Positions 7,139 to 14,580 of a DNA stretch of 23,861 bases are shown piece after piece. The DNA is from Tenderia sp965602225 (GTDB lineage: Bacteria > Pseudomonadota > Gammaproteobacteria > Tenderiales > Tenderiaceae): positions 1 through 23,861 of the forward strand of contig CBFCYE010000035.1 of NCBI GenBank assembly GCA_965602225.1, read 5' to 3'. The stretch's first letter is position 1, and the number at the start of each line of letters is the position of its first letter. Below the pieces are notes generated by a model. It was not told the origin of the DNA. It saw nothing but the letters and a program-made list of their open reading frames with translations, and did not search any database. Position numbers and translations under genes: made by a program.

Positions 7139-7996
7139 GAATATAAGCAAGTCCAGCCGCCGGAAGGCATTAATAGCAGCCAGGAACACCCCCTCAAAGA
7201 GTTTAGTCTGCTGCTGCTAGGCATTTTGTTGTTCATTGTTGTGACTATCGTGTCACTCAGTTTTGCCGCCCATTTGCTAGCGCCGTTTGTGCCTTTTAGC
7301 GCCGAACAAAAGATGGCGGATCTGTTTGCTACGCAGATGAAAGATGATCAGATTGCGCCTGACGATGCTGCGATTACGGGTTATCTGCAATCCCTGGCTG
7401 AGCGAGTGGTGGTGGCGCAGAGCTTACCGGATGATATGAATATCACTGTGCACTACATCGATGATGAAACAGTGAATGCCTTTGCCACCCTTGGTGGTCA
7501 TGTGTTTTTCTTTCGTGGCTTGTTAGAAAATATCCCTAATGAAAATTCCCTGGTTATGGTGATGGCGCACGAGATTGCCCACGTTAAGTATCGCCATCCG
7601 ATCAAGTCGCTGGGTCGTGCTGTGATCACTGGCACCGCCATTGCTTTAGTCAGCTCTGCGGCCGGGGGCAGTATTATCGGTGATGTGCTGGGTGAGACGG
7701 GCCTGTTGACGGCACTTAAATTCAGTCGCGAACAGGAACAGCAATCAGATGAGGCAGCCTTACAGACCCTGACTCAGCTGTATGGCCATGTGGAAGGTGC
7801 CAACACCTTGTTTGATGTGCTTGAGAAGGCGCACCAGGATGATGGCCAGCCACCGGAGTTTTTCAGCAGTCATCCCCACACCGATAACCGGATTGAAAAT
7901 ATTGTTGCTATGGCAAACAAACAAGGCTGGTCAACCACGGGCACCATCACGCCATTGTCAGCTGGATATGAGCGTTGGTTAAAAATGGCTGACTGA
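7136..7996 (+). CDS. M48 family membrane-anchored zinc metalloprotease
   Basis: Starting at CTG 7136 the product has 286 residues. It begins with a cytoplasmic stretch containing QPPEGINSSQEHPLKEF, followed by one transmembrane helix (about residues 24-46), which places the catalytic domain in the periplasm. The zinc motif HEIAH is at residues 145-149, and the third ligand is probably E201 in EQQSD. FFSSHPHTDNRI near residue 240 is also typical of this M48 (Oma1/BepA-like) branch, whose members degrade misfolded envelope proteins. A shorter start at TTG 7226 would remove the conserved leader and part of the membrane helix. It is the third gene of the YbjQ-YbjQ-M48 operon, suggesting the YbjQ proteins are partners or regulators; no direct evidence. 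Confidence 0.85.
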   Translation: MEYKQVQPPEGINSSQEHPLKEFSLLLLGILLFIVVTIVSLSFAAHLLAPFVPFSAEQKMADLFATQMKDDQIAPDDAAITGYLQSLAERVVVAQSLPDDMNITVHYIDDETVNAFATLGGHVFFFRGLLENIPNENSLVMVMAHEIAHVKYRHPIKSLGRAVITGTAIALVSSAAGGSIIGDVLGETGLLTALKFSREQEQQSDEAALQTLTQLYGHVEGANTLFDVLEKAHQDDGQPPEFFSSHPHTDNRIENIVAMANKQGWSTTGTITPLSAGYERWLKMAD

Positions 7997-8059
7997 AACC
8001 GGTTGCCCTACAGACATTCTTATTCAATATTTTAGATATCTGAATCTAGTTGCACTACT

Positions 8060-8194
8060 ATGTCAGGGATTATGAGCATTAAAAAGTGGTTACAGAGTCT
8101 AGTTGGGTTCGCGTTTGTCTTTGTTTGCGGTTTTTTACTTGCCCAGGTAGCCAACGCTGAGTCTATTTTTCAACGTCATGCGGCTACAGAATGA
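8060..8194 (+). CDS. Signal-peptide micro-ORF coupled to the HD-GYP gene
   Basis: A 44-codon frame opens at ATG 8060 (a second ATG at 8072 gives 40 residues) and ends at TGA 8192-8194, overlapping the HD-GYP start by four bases (ATGA). The peptide looks like a complete Sec signal: two lysines and a tryptophan, a hydrophobic run (VGFAFVFVCGFLLAQ) and a cleavage-like site VANA/ES. Only 11 residues (ESIFQRHAATE) would remain. AGGGA precedes the second ATG but is very close. It may be a real short exported peptide, a translational coupler, or the remnant of a truncated periplasmic gene. The coupling and signal design argue against chance, but expression is unproved. Confidence 0.5.
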   Translation: MSGIMSIKKWLQSLVGFAFVFVCGFLLAQVANAESIFQRHAATE

Positions 8195-9606
8195 AAAAAC
8201 CCACTATCCGCAAGATCACTGTTAAAAGCTTGATTACATTTTTTTTAGTCATGCTGATGTTTTTGGCGACCATTATTGGGATTAATTTTCGTAACCTTTC
8301 CAATCAGGCCATCATTAATCAGGCCTTTGCCAACGCCAAGTTGGTGGAGGCTGGTCTGACTGCGCATATGAAAGCGGGTATGACAGATAAACGTGACTTT
8401 TATCTTCATGAAATTCGTCAGCTATACGATGTTAAACAGCTACGTTTAGTAGCTGCGCAGGTTATTCTTGATCAGTATGGTAAAACCCGTGATCAGCAGG
8501 CCAGTGGCGATTTTATTACCGATGAGGTTTTTGCATCCGGTGAACCCCGCTTTGAATTTAATGAGTTTTCAACCACGCCATTTATCCGCGCGGTTATTCC
8601 CTACATCGCAAGCAAACGTGGCAGTTTGGATTGTTTAGAATGCCATCAAGTAGAAGAGGGTACAGTTCTTGGGGTGGTGGATATTGAACTGGATGTCAGT
8701 CAATACCAACACTGGTCACTGTTTATTCTGGCAGTTATAGTTTTTGTTTTTCTGATATTTCTGTTGTTGATTTTATTGAATACCTCAAGAACCATTAAAC
8801 GTTATGTTCAAGATCCATTAAATAGCCTGATTAAAAGTGCCAGTGTGGCTTATCAGAGTCACCAACCGGTATCTACTGAACAGTTTTTGTCTGCTGAATT
8901 TGATGATGTTGCCGAGGAAATAAATCTTTTTAATGCCGATGTTATTGCCCACCAGGATCAGATGCGTGATAAAAATATTGAGCTAACACAGCTTAACCAT
9001 GAGATTGAAAGCACGCTGCGCGAAACGCTTTATACCATGGGTGTCATTGAAGAGCAGCGCTCAAAAGAGTCTCACAATCACACCATGCGGGTTACCCTTT
9101 ACAGTAAGTTATTGGCGCAATATGCAGGCTTATCCGTTCACGATATTGGTCTGCTCAGTGCCGCTTCACCTCTACATGATATTGGTAAAATTGGTATACC
9201 TGATAGTGTTTTGCTCAAGCCTGGAAAGCTTGACAATGCTGAGTATGCAACAATGCAAACTCACACCCGTATAGGAAATACTATGCTCAAACATTCACAG
9301 CGTGATGTTTTGCAAGCGGCAGCGATCATTGCATTTCAACATCATGAACGCTGGGATGGTAGTGGTTATCCGCAAGGATTGGCTGGAAATAATATTCATC
9401 GTTACGCACGAATTGTTGCCATAGTTGATGTTTTTGATGCGCTTTATTCTGCACGAATTTACAAAAAGGCATGGAGTACCAGTGAGGTAGTCAGTTATCT
9501 TGCTCAGGAACAGGGGAAGCAATTTGACCCTGAGTTTGCTGCGCTTTTTATTGATCATATTGACGAATTTATCGACATTTACCAGCAACACCCGGGGACG
9601 GCTTGA
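8191..9606 (+). CDS. Membrane HD-GYP c-di-GMP phosphodiesterase with haem-type DUF3365 sensor
   Basis: The 471-residue protein has a transmembrane segment near residues 12-33, a periplasmic domain to about 172, a second transmembrane segment (about 174-197), a HAMP-like/coiled-coil linker and a C-terminal HD-GYP domain. The periplasmic part resembles the Tll0287-like DUF3365 fold and ends in CLECH at residues 148-152, a CxxCH c-type haem site. The HD-GYP domain keeps H329-D330 (HDIGKIGIPD) and HHERWDGSGYP with G392-Y393-P394, plus DVFDAL, so it should be an active phosphodiesterase cleaving cyclic di-GMP. Together this suggests a redox or gas sensor lowering c-di-GMP. It overlaps the upstream micro-ORF by four bases. 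Its DNA looks more AT-rich than the rhlE and ABC-ATPase genes. Confidence 0.9.
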   Translation: MKKPTIRKITVKSLITFFLVMLMFLATIIGINFRNLSNQAIINQAFANAKLVEAGLTAHMKAGMTDKRDFYLHEIRQLYDVKQLRLVAAQVILDQYGKTRDQQASGDFITDEVFASGEPRFEFNEFSTTPFIRAVIPYIASKRGSLDCLECHQVEEGTVLGVVDIELDVSQYQHWSLFILAVIVFVFLIFLLLILLNTSRTIKRYVQDPLNSLIKSASVAYQSHQPVSTEQFLSAEFDDVAEEINLFNADVIAHQDQMRDKNIELTQLNHEIESTLRETLYTMGVIEEQRSKESHNHTMRVTLYSKLLAQYAGLSVHDIGLLSAASPLHDIGKIGIPDSVLLKPGKLDNAEYATMQTHTRIGNTMLKHSQRDVLQAAAIIAFQHHERWDGSGYPQGLAGNNIHRYARIVAIVDVFDALYSARIYKKAWSTSEVVSYLAQEQGKQFDPEFAALFIDHIDEFIDIYQQHPGTA

Positions 9607-9744
9607 TAAATCATGGCGTGCTTAATATCAATATGTTAAGGCGGCTATTTTGAACTAGAATGGTTTTGAATTGTTTCTAATCGATGGTTTACAGTTAAAA
9701 CTAATTACAATGGCCATATTTATATATCAACAGTTATACACTCA

Positions 9745-11235
9745 ATGACGCATAAACCACTAAATATAGTCCTGATCGGTGCTGGAATAATGACCGCTAC
9801 GTTAGGTGTTTTTTTAAGAAAACTAATGCCTGATGCAAACATTTCTATTTATGAACGTCTTGACTCGGTTGCTGCGGAAAGCTCTGATGCCTGGAATAAC
9901 GCTGGCACAGGTCATTCGTCATTTTGTGAGCTTAACTACACGCCATTTGATAATGGCAAGGTTGATATCAGCAAGGCGCTTGAGATCGCGCAAAGTTTTG
10001 AAATTTCCAAGCAACTATGGGCATACCTCAAAGAAGAGGGCTGTATTTCATACGAGACCCCATTTATCAATGATATCCCGCATATGAGTTTTGTCTGGGG
10101 TAATGACAATGTTGATTTTTTAAAGACGCGCTATGACGCGATGTTCGCAGAGCCAATCTTTGAGGACATGAAATATTCATCTGATCGAGATCAAATAGCC
10201 GACTGGGCCCCTCTTGTCATGGAGGGCAGGGGCGTTAACGAGCCATTTGCCGCTACGAAAATGGATGTTGGTACCGATGTAAACTTTGGTTTGATCGCCA
10301 GGGGGATGATTGCTTATCTCGAAAACCGCGAGAACGTAGATGTTCATCTTTCTCATGAGGTCAATGGTTTTTCAAAGCAAAATGACGGAAGCTGGAAAAT
10401 CGAAATTGAAGATTGTGCCACTAAAGAGGTTAAGGAAGTTTTTGCTGATTATGTCTTTATCGGTGCTGGTGGTGGTGCTATTACGCTGCTGGAAAAGTCG
10501 GGCATTGAGGAGGCTCAAGGCTATGGTGGTTTTCCGGTCAGTGGGCAGTTTCTTCGCTGCACAGATGACGCTGTTATCCACAGGCATGCGGCGAAGGTAT
10601 ATGGAAAAGCTGTCGTAGGCTCCCCGCCAATGTCTTTGCCTCACCTTGATACACGAATGATAGACGGTCAGCGATCACTTTTTTTTGGCCCTTACGCTGG
10701 CTTTACTACCAAGTTTTTAAAAAATGGATCTTATCTGGACCTACCGCTATCTTTCGAAATGCATAATGTCTGGCCGATACTTGCTGCAGGTATACATAAC
10801 GCTGATATCGCCAAGTATCTGATTAAACAAGTTGTTCAATCACCTGAAGATAGATTAAAAGAATTACTCGCCTATTATCCCAATGCAAAGATGGACGATT
10901 GGCAATTAGCCACTGCCGGCCAACGCGTTCAAATCATAAAAAAAGATAAAGACAAAGGTGGCGTTTTAAAATTTGGCACGGAGATTGTCTGTGCTGCAGA
11001 TAGATCAATAGCGGCATTACTCGGTGCTTCACCTGGTGCATCAACTTCAGTATCGATTATGTTGGCTGTGATAGGGAAAATGTTTCCTGATGAAATGAAG
11101 AGTAAAGAGTGGCAGCAGACCATACAAACAATGATTCCATCATACGGCAGGTCACTACTTGATGATGGCGATTTATGCTTGCAGACAAGGGCGCGGACCA
11201 CTGCGATTTTGGGATTGGCAACAACGGCAAAATAG
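9745..11235 (+). CDS. mqo: Malate:quinone oxidoreductase
   Basis: This 496-residue protein oxidises malate to oxaloacetate with FAD and passes electrons to the membrane quinone pool, replacing or supplementing NAD-dependent malate dehydrogenase in the citric acid cycle. The FAD-binding motif is at residues 11-17 (IGAGIMT), followed by ERLDSVAAESSDAWNNAGTG and HSSFCELNYTP, which are diagnostic for MQO. Other family blocks are VGTDVNFG, GAGGGAI, GFPVSGQFLRC, KVYGKA and GSPPMSLPHLDTR, and GASPGAS near the C-terminus. The length fits the family. There is no strong ribosome site before the ATG at 9745. It stands alone, 138 bases after the HD-GYP gene and convergent with the hotdog-fold gene. Confidence 0.95.
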   Translation: MTHKPLNIVLIGAGIMTATLGVFLRKLMPDANISIYERLDSVAAESSDAWNNAGTGHSSFCELNYTPFDNGKVDISKALEIAQSFEISKQLWAYLKEEGCISYETPFINDIPHMSFVWGNDNVDFLKTRYDAMFAEPIFEDMKYSSDRDQIADWAPLVMEGRGVNEPFAATKMDVGTDVNFGLIARGMIAYLENRENVDVHLSHEVNGFSKQNDGSWKIEIEDCATKEVKEVFADYVFIGAGGGAITLLEKSGIEEAQGYGGFPVSGQFLRCTDDAVIHRHAAKVYGKAVVGSPPMSLPHLDTRMIDGQRSLFFGPYAGFTTKFLKNGSYLDLPLSFEMHNVWPILAAGIHNADIAKYLIKQVVQSPEDRLKELLAYYPNAKMDDWQLATAGQRVQIIKKDKDKGGVLKFGTEIVCAADRSIAALLGASPGASTSVSIMLAVIGKMFPDEMKSKEWQQTIQTMIPSYGRSLLDDGDLCLQTRARTTAILGLATTAK

Positions 11236-11251
11236 TCCGCATCTTATGCCG

Positions 11252-12196
11252 CTATTGTGTGGCCTTCAGAATCGCCGCCAATGGCATCATGGTGATCTCA
11301 GCGCGGAACAGGATTGAGCCATCATCTAGCAGGCCATAACAGTGATGCAGATATTGGCTGTCGCCAGCGCTATTCTTGTCTGTTGTAATTAGCGTCGGTT
11401 CATCGACGAGCAGGTGCAACACATCATTACTGCGCAACCCCTTGGTCAATTCACGATCGATTGAGATATTGTGCGAGGTATAGACCATCGGTTCATTTTC
11501 AAAGTCATGCTGATTGTTGAGGGCGCGCTCCAGCAGGGCGCAGGAGATTAGTCCGGCGGGGTAGGTCTCTGGGAATCTGACCCTGTCTTCAAGCTCATCG
11601 AAATAGGCCGATTGATCCGCCAGTGAACCTGAGAGAAAGTTCTTGGCATTGCCTGTGCTCATGTACTTACGTTTATAGAATAGTTTGCTGCCTTCTATGT
11701 AGCTGCGGTCGGCTTGCTGGCTGAGGTCGGGTAGCGAGCTAAGGTCGGTGTCGCTAAGGATGAGTGGCACCTGCGACTCTTTTTTGAAACCGAAGATGAC
11801 GATGCCATTTTCATTCTTGATGGCAATGCGGTTGCTTAAGGTGGTGTTGTCATTTTCTTTTAATTGCGATTTTTTGATTTCAACCAAGACAGTTTCGCCG
11901 GGTTTCACCACGCTGGCGAAGCTGATTTGATAGTTGCTAAAGCCTAGCCTATGTTCTTCAATGATCTTGTTTTCGCTATGCTGTTGGCGATATAAACGCA
12001 GTTGATCCTCGATCAGACACTCAAGCTGGAAACCAAGCGCTATTGGACCGGCAAACGGGTTGCCATTAATCCGCTGCCACTTTTTGCTGTCATGAAACAG
12101 GTTGAAATCATCGGTAGAGTTACGCGCTGCATCAATATGGATTTGCAGCAAGGTAAGTGGCGTATGGGCAATGAGCTGGGACATGGTCGTTTGCAT
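11252..12196 (-). CDS. Double-hotdog MaoC-like protein, possible enoyl-CoA hydratase
   Basis: The 314-residue protein appears to hold two hotdog folds in tandem. The first half contains D30-F-N32-L-F-H35 and then GNPFAGPIALGF, which match the D-x-N-x-x-H catalytic motif and following glycine-rich turn of R-specific (MaoC/hydratase 2) enoyl-CoA hydratases. The second half (from about residue 170) is divergent, without a clear second motif. In the family this enzyme hydrates trans-2-enoyl-CoA or enoyl-ACP. The real substrate is unknown and the protein could equally be a thioester-binding scaffold. The ATG at 12194-12196 has GGAG 5 bases upstream. It converges with mqo (16 bases between stops) and lies downstream of a REP-like repeat. 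Confidence 0.65.
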   Translation of the reverse strand: MQTTMSQLIAHTPLTLLQIHIDAARNSTDDFNLFHDSKKWQRINGNPFAGPIALGFQLECLIEDQLRLYRQQHSENKIIEEHRLGFSNYQISFASVVKPGETVLVEIKKSQLKENDNTTLSNRIAIKNENGIVIFGFKKESQVPLILSDTDLSSLPDLSQQADRSYIEGSKLFYKRKYMSTGNAKNFLSGSLADQSAYFDELEDRVRFPETYPAGLISCALLERALNNQHDFENEPMVYTSHNISIDRELTKGLRSNDVLHLLVDEPTLITTDKNSAGDSQYLHHCYGLLDDGSILFRAEITMMPLAAILKATQ

Positions 12197-12303
12197 CCAT
12201 TCTCCGCTGATCTGGTTTCGCGCTAGGCATTTCTGCCTCGTCTCTATTTAGATAACGTCAGGTAGGCCGGAAAAGCTGAATTTTTTTACGTGGTTTTTTG
12301 GGC

Positions 12304-12381
12304 GCGTGCGCATGGCGCAGCCTACTTAAGGTCTTGGAATAGGGGAGTAATGGTGACGGGTAGGGTGCGCCATGCGCACGC
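12304..12381. repeat. REP/MITE-like inverted repeat
   Basis: The arm at 12304-12324 and the arm at 12361-12381 are inverted copies of 21 bases that differ at one position (left arm ends GCAGCCTA, right arm begins TAGGGTGCGC). The spacer is 36 bases. Each arm is itself nearly palindromic around CATG (TGCGCATGGCGCA). It lies in the 210-base gap between the start of the hotdog gene and the end of rhlE, both on the minus strand, so it could also affect read-through between them. The form is that of REP or small MITE-type elements, whose copies carry GTAGGGTGCGC-like ends; I cannot count genomic copies here. Confidence 0.65.
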
Positions 12382-12406
12382 AAACACTATATAAAAGCCA
12401 GTCGTT

Positions 12407-13660
12407 CTACTTTTTACCAGCCTTGGGCTTGTTGCCCTTGTTGAGGATGATCTTGGTTTGGCTGACCTTGTTGCTTCGTGGTGCACGTCGACGTTGTTCT
12501 AGATTCTTAAGTAGCTCCTCACGGCTGCCTACTTCGAAGCCCGGCATTTTTATGCGTTTAATGCGGCCACCAATCAGTTTCTCGATATTGGCCAGCGAAC
12601 GCTCTTCTTCACGGCTCACTAGTGAGATTGCCTGACCTTTGGCGCCAGCGCGGCCAGTGCGGCCAACGCGGTGGACATAGTCTTCCGCCAGGTAGGGAAG
12701 ATTGTAGTTAACCACATGCTCAAGTCCCTGAATGTCCAGGCCACGGGCGGCCACTTCGGTGGCGACGAGCACCTGTATTTTGGCATCTTTGAAATCAGCG
12801 ATGGCGCGGCGGCGTGCGCCCTGGCTTTTATCACCGTGGCAAAGGGCGGTTTTAATCTTGGTCTGTTTCAGCTTGGTGATGAGCTTGTCAGCCTGATCCT
12901 TGGTGCTGGTAAATACCAGTACCTTGAACCAGTTGTGTTGCTCAAGCAGCTCGACGAACAAGTCCGACTTGCGCCGTTCCTCTACAGAATAAGCTACATG
13001 TTCAACGGTATCGGCGATGGCGTTTTGTTTGGCCACGCTAATAAGCTCATGCCGATTCAGTATTTTGCTCGCAAGTTCCTTGACCGGTTGCGTCATGGTG
13101 GCGGAAAAAAGCAGGGTTTGACGCTGTTTGTTGGTCTTTTGCAGTATCGACTGAACATCAGTGATAAACCCCATGTCCAGCATGCGGTCGGCTTCATCCA
13201 ACACCACAAATTCAACCTCGGAGAGATTGATGGTGCCTTGCACCATATGTTCCAGCAGGCGACCGGGGGTAGAGACGATGATGTCGACACCGGCCTTGAG
13301 CTTGTTTTCCTGGGAGTTTAGTTTAACGCCGCCGTAGAGTGCGGTAACCGAGAACGGCAAAAACTTGGCATAACCTTTAATGGTTTGTGCCAGCTGTTCG
13401 GCAAGTTCCCGTGTTGGTGACAGAATCAGGGTGCGGACCTTGCCAGGGGCTGGCGGTTTTGGTCGATCAAACATCTGCTGCAGAATGGGCACGCTGAAGG
13501 CGGCGGTCTTGCCGGTGCCGGTCTGGGCGTTGGCCAGCAGGTCTTTACCGCGCCGGGCCGGGATAATGGCCTTTTCCTGTATCGGGGTCATTTGGCTGTA
13601 GCCGCAGGCATCCAGGGCTCGTTGCAGCTCGGGGGCTAGATCTAAAGACGAAAATATCAT
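12407..13660 (-). CDS. rhlE: DEAD-box ATP-dependent RNA helicase, RhlE type
   Basis: The 417-residue protein contains every DEAD-box motif in order: Q motif (GYSQMTPIQEKAI, 20-32), Walker A AQTGTGKT (45-52), PTRELAEQ (82-89), TPGR (131-134), DEAD (155-158), SAT (186-188), LVFTST, TEVAARGLDI and HRVGRTGRAG. It unwinds short RNA duplexes using ATP and in this family acts in ribosome assembly and RNA turnover, often more important in the cold. A lysine/arginine-rich tail (from about residue 375) replaces any extra folded domain and should help RNA binding. The start region MIFSSLDLAPELQRAL is usual for RhlE. Assignment to RhlE and not another DEAD paralogue is likely but not certain. An AGAGGA ribosome site and a leader hairpin precede it. 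Confidence 0.9.
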   Translation of the reverse strand: MIFSSLDLAPELQRALDACGYSQMTPIQEKAIIPARRGKDLLANAQTGTGKTAAFSVPILQQMFDRPKPPAPGKVRTLILSPTRELAEQLAQTIKGYAKFLPFSVTALYGGVKLNSQENKLKAGVDIIVSTPGRLLEHMVQGTINLSEVEFVVLDEADRMLDMGFITDVQSILQKTNKQRQTLLFSATMTQPVKELASKILNRHELISVAKQNAIADTVEHVAYSVEERRKSDLFVELLEQHNWFKVLVFTSTKDQADKLITKLKQTKIKTALCHGDKSQGARRRAIADFKDAKIQVLVATEVAARGLDIQGLEHVVNYNLPYLAEDYVHRVGRTGRAGAKGQAISLVSREEERSLANIEKLIGGRIKRIKMPGFEVGSREELLKNLEQRRRAPRSNKVSQTKIILNKGNKPKAGKK

Positions 13661-13670
13661 GAAAAATCCT

Positions 13671-13688
13671 CTGTAGATCTTGCTACAG
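13671..13688 (-). promoter_or_regulatory. Hairpin in the rhlE leader
   Basis: CTGTAG (13671-13676) and CTACAG (13683-13688) form a perfect 6-bp stem with a 6-base loop. On the minus strand the stem ends directly against the AGAGGA ribosome binding site of rhlE. This placement would allow control of translation by RNA structure or by the helicase itself, which is inference. Confidence 0.4.
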
Positions 13689-13706
13689 CTAAAAAACAGT
13701 GCCCGA

Positions 13707-13712
13707 ATTATA
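13707..13712 (-). promoter_or_regulatory. Candidate -10 box of the rhlE promoter
   Basis: On the minus strand this is a perfect TATAAT. No good -35 box lies 16-18 bases upstream, so the promoter is only partly supported. Transcription would start near 13700 and give a leader of about 40 bases containing the hairpin at 13671-13688. The wider gap 13661-14028 (368 bases) holds this box, the hairpin and the terminator at 13970-13996; I see no gene in it. Confidence 0.4.
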
Positions 13713-13969
13713 CCGGATTCCTGACCTCATAGTGGGGTGATTGAGGTAATCAGAGTAGTTAAGGCATCTCATATTTAACCAGGAGCCACAAATTAGGTCT
13801 CTGGCGGGCTATCTATCTGATTTAACTGACCGATCAGGGCAGCCGGGGAGGCGGTACACACGCTTGAAAACTGAAAGCGAGGCTGGAACTGGCAGCAAAA
13901 TCCTGATGAACAGGTATTGGTGATATGTGAAGAAAATGGACGGTCATTCGAATGATGGTTGGCAATGAC

Positions 13970-13996
13970 AAAAAGGGATGCAAGGCATCCCTTTTT
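13970..13996 (-). terminator. Intrinsic terminator of the small exported protein gene
   Basis: AAAAAGGGATGC (13970-13981) and GCATCCCTTTTT (13985-13996) form a perfect 12-bp inverted repeat with a 3-base loop, about 33 bases past the stop codon of the minus-strand gene at 14029-14325. The stem ends in a T run in both directions, so it could act as a bidirectional terminator; on the plus strand no gene needs it. Confidence 0.85.
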
Positions 13997-14028
13997 AGGT
14001 CGGTGTGTATCAAACAAACTCTGCCGGA

Positions 14029-14325
14029 TTACAATCTGGTTATTTTTTCATCTTGATCTCTTGACCCCTCGCGATAGTTTCCACCGCGGTCATCAGTGTC
14101 GCGCTCAACATCGCTATTGTTAGCAGAGTCGCTTTCACTGTAATCATAAGTGGCACGCTTTTTACGTTCGTTGTATTCATGACCTTGAGAATAGCTATCG
14201 CCTCTGTTCTCACTGTAGTTGCGATCATTGTTATATTCGTTACGGTCATCGCTGGCTTGACTGGTTGCTGCAAAGCCAATTAATGAACCTGCAATCACTA
14301 TTGCTGCTATCGCTTTCATACTCAT
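14029..14325 (-). CDS. Small exported hydrophilic low-complexity protein
   Basis: The 98-residue product has a clear signal peptide (MSMKAIAAIVIAGSLIGFAA, likely cleavage after SQA at residue 24). The mature part of about 74 residues is almost free of hydrophobic residues and dominated by Asp, Glu, Asn, Arg, Ser, Tyr and Gly, with repeated ENRGDS- and DDRGG-like strings; it is probably disordered. I recognise no family. The start at 14325 is set by AAGGAG seven or so bases upstream; a second ATG two codons in is also possible. A strong terminator follows, so it is monocistronic. A stress-induced or cell-surface role is conceivable but not shown by the sequence. Confidence 0.75.
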   Translation of the reverse strand: MSMKAIAAIVIAGSLIGFAATSQASDDRNEYNNDRNYSENRGDSYSQGHEYNERKKRATYDYSESDSANNSDVERDTDDRGGNYREGSRDQDEKITRL

Positions 14326-14468
14326 GGTGTCTCTCCTTATTACGCTATACGGGGTTTAAGTTATGACCAGGAGAGTGTCTTTCTGGCCTATTGAGTAACA
14401 ATTTAGGCCAAGTAACTTAAATGAATCTGAATTTAATAATTCGCGGTTTTTAGGTACTAAAAAGCCAA

Positions 14469-14501
14469 GTAGGGTAGGCATGTGGTTAATGCCCAACCTA
14501 C
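14469..14501. repeat. REP-like hairpin (GTAGG...CCTAC)
   Basis: GTAGGGTAGGCAT (14469-14481) pairs with ATGCCCAACCTAC (14489-14501) at 11 of 13 positions, the others being G-T type contacts or mismatches, around a 7-base loop. It sits in the 255-base divergent gap between the small exported protein gene and the ABC-ATPase gene. GTAGGTTGGGC-type palindromes are common extragenic repeats in proteobacteria. It shares only the GTAGGG end with the longer repeat at 12304-12381. Confidence 0.5.
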
Positions 14502-14580
14502 AATGAATTATTCAGATATTATTTGGGATAATCTTATTTTGATTGGCTTCACACTGAAAACACGCTGAATATATAGTGCT

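Noticed and set aside
12671..13321. A 216-residue plus-strand frame.
   Set aside because: It lies fully antisense to the rhlE helicase, whose motifs are complete; the frame is a shadow of its codon bias.
13793..14017. A 74-residue reading frame on the minus strand.
   Set aside because: It contains the strong intrinsic terminator at 13970-13996, has no ribosome site and its protein has a random composition rich in Cys, Ser and His.
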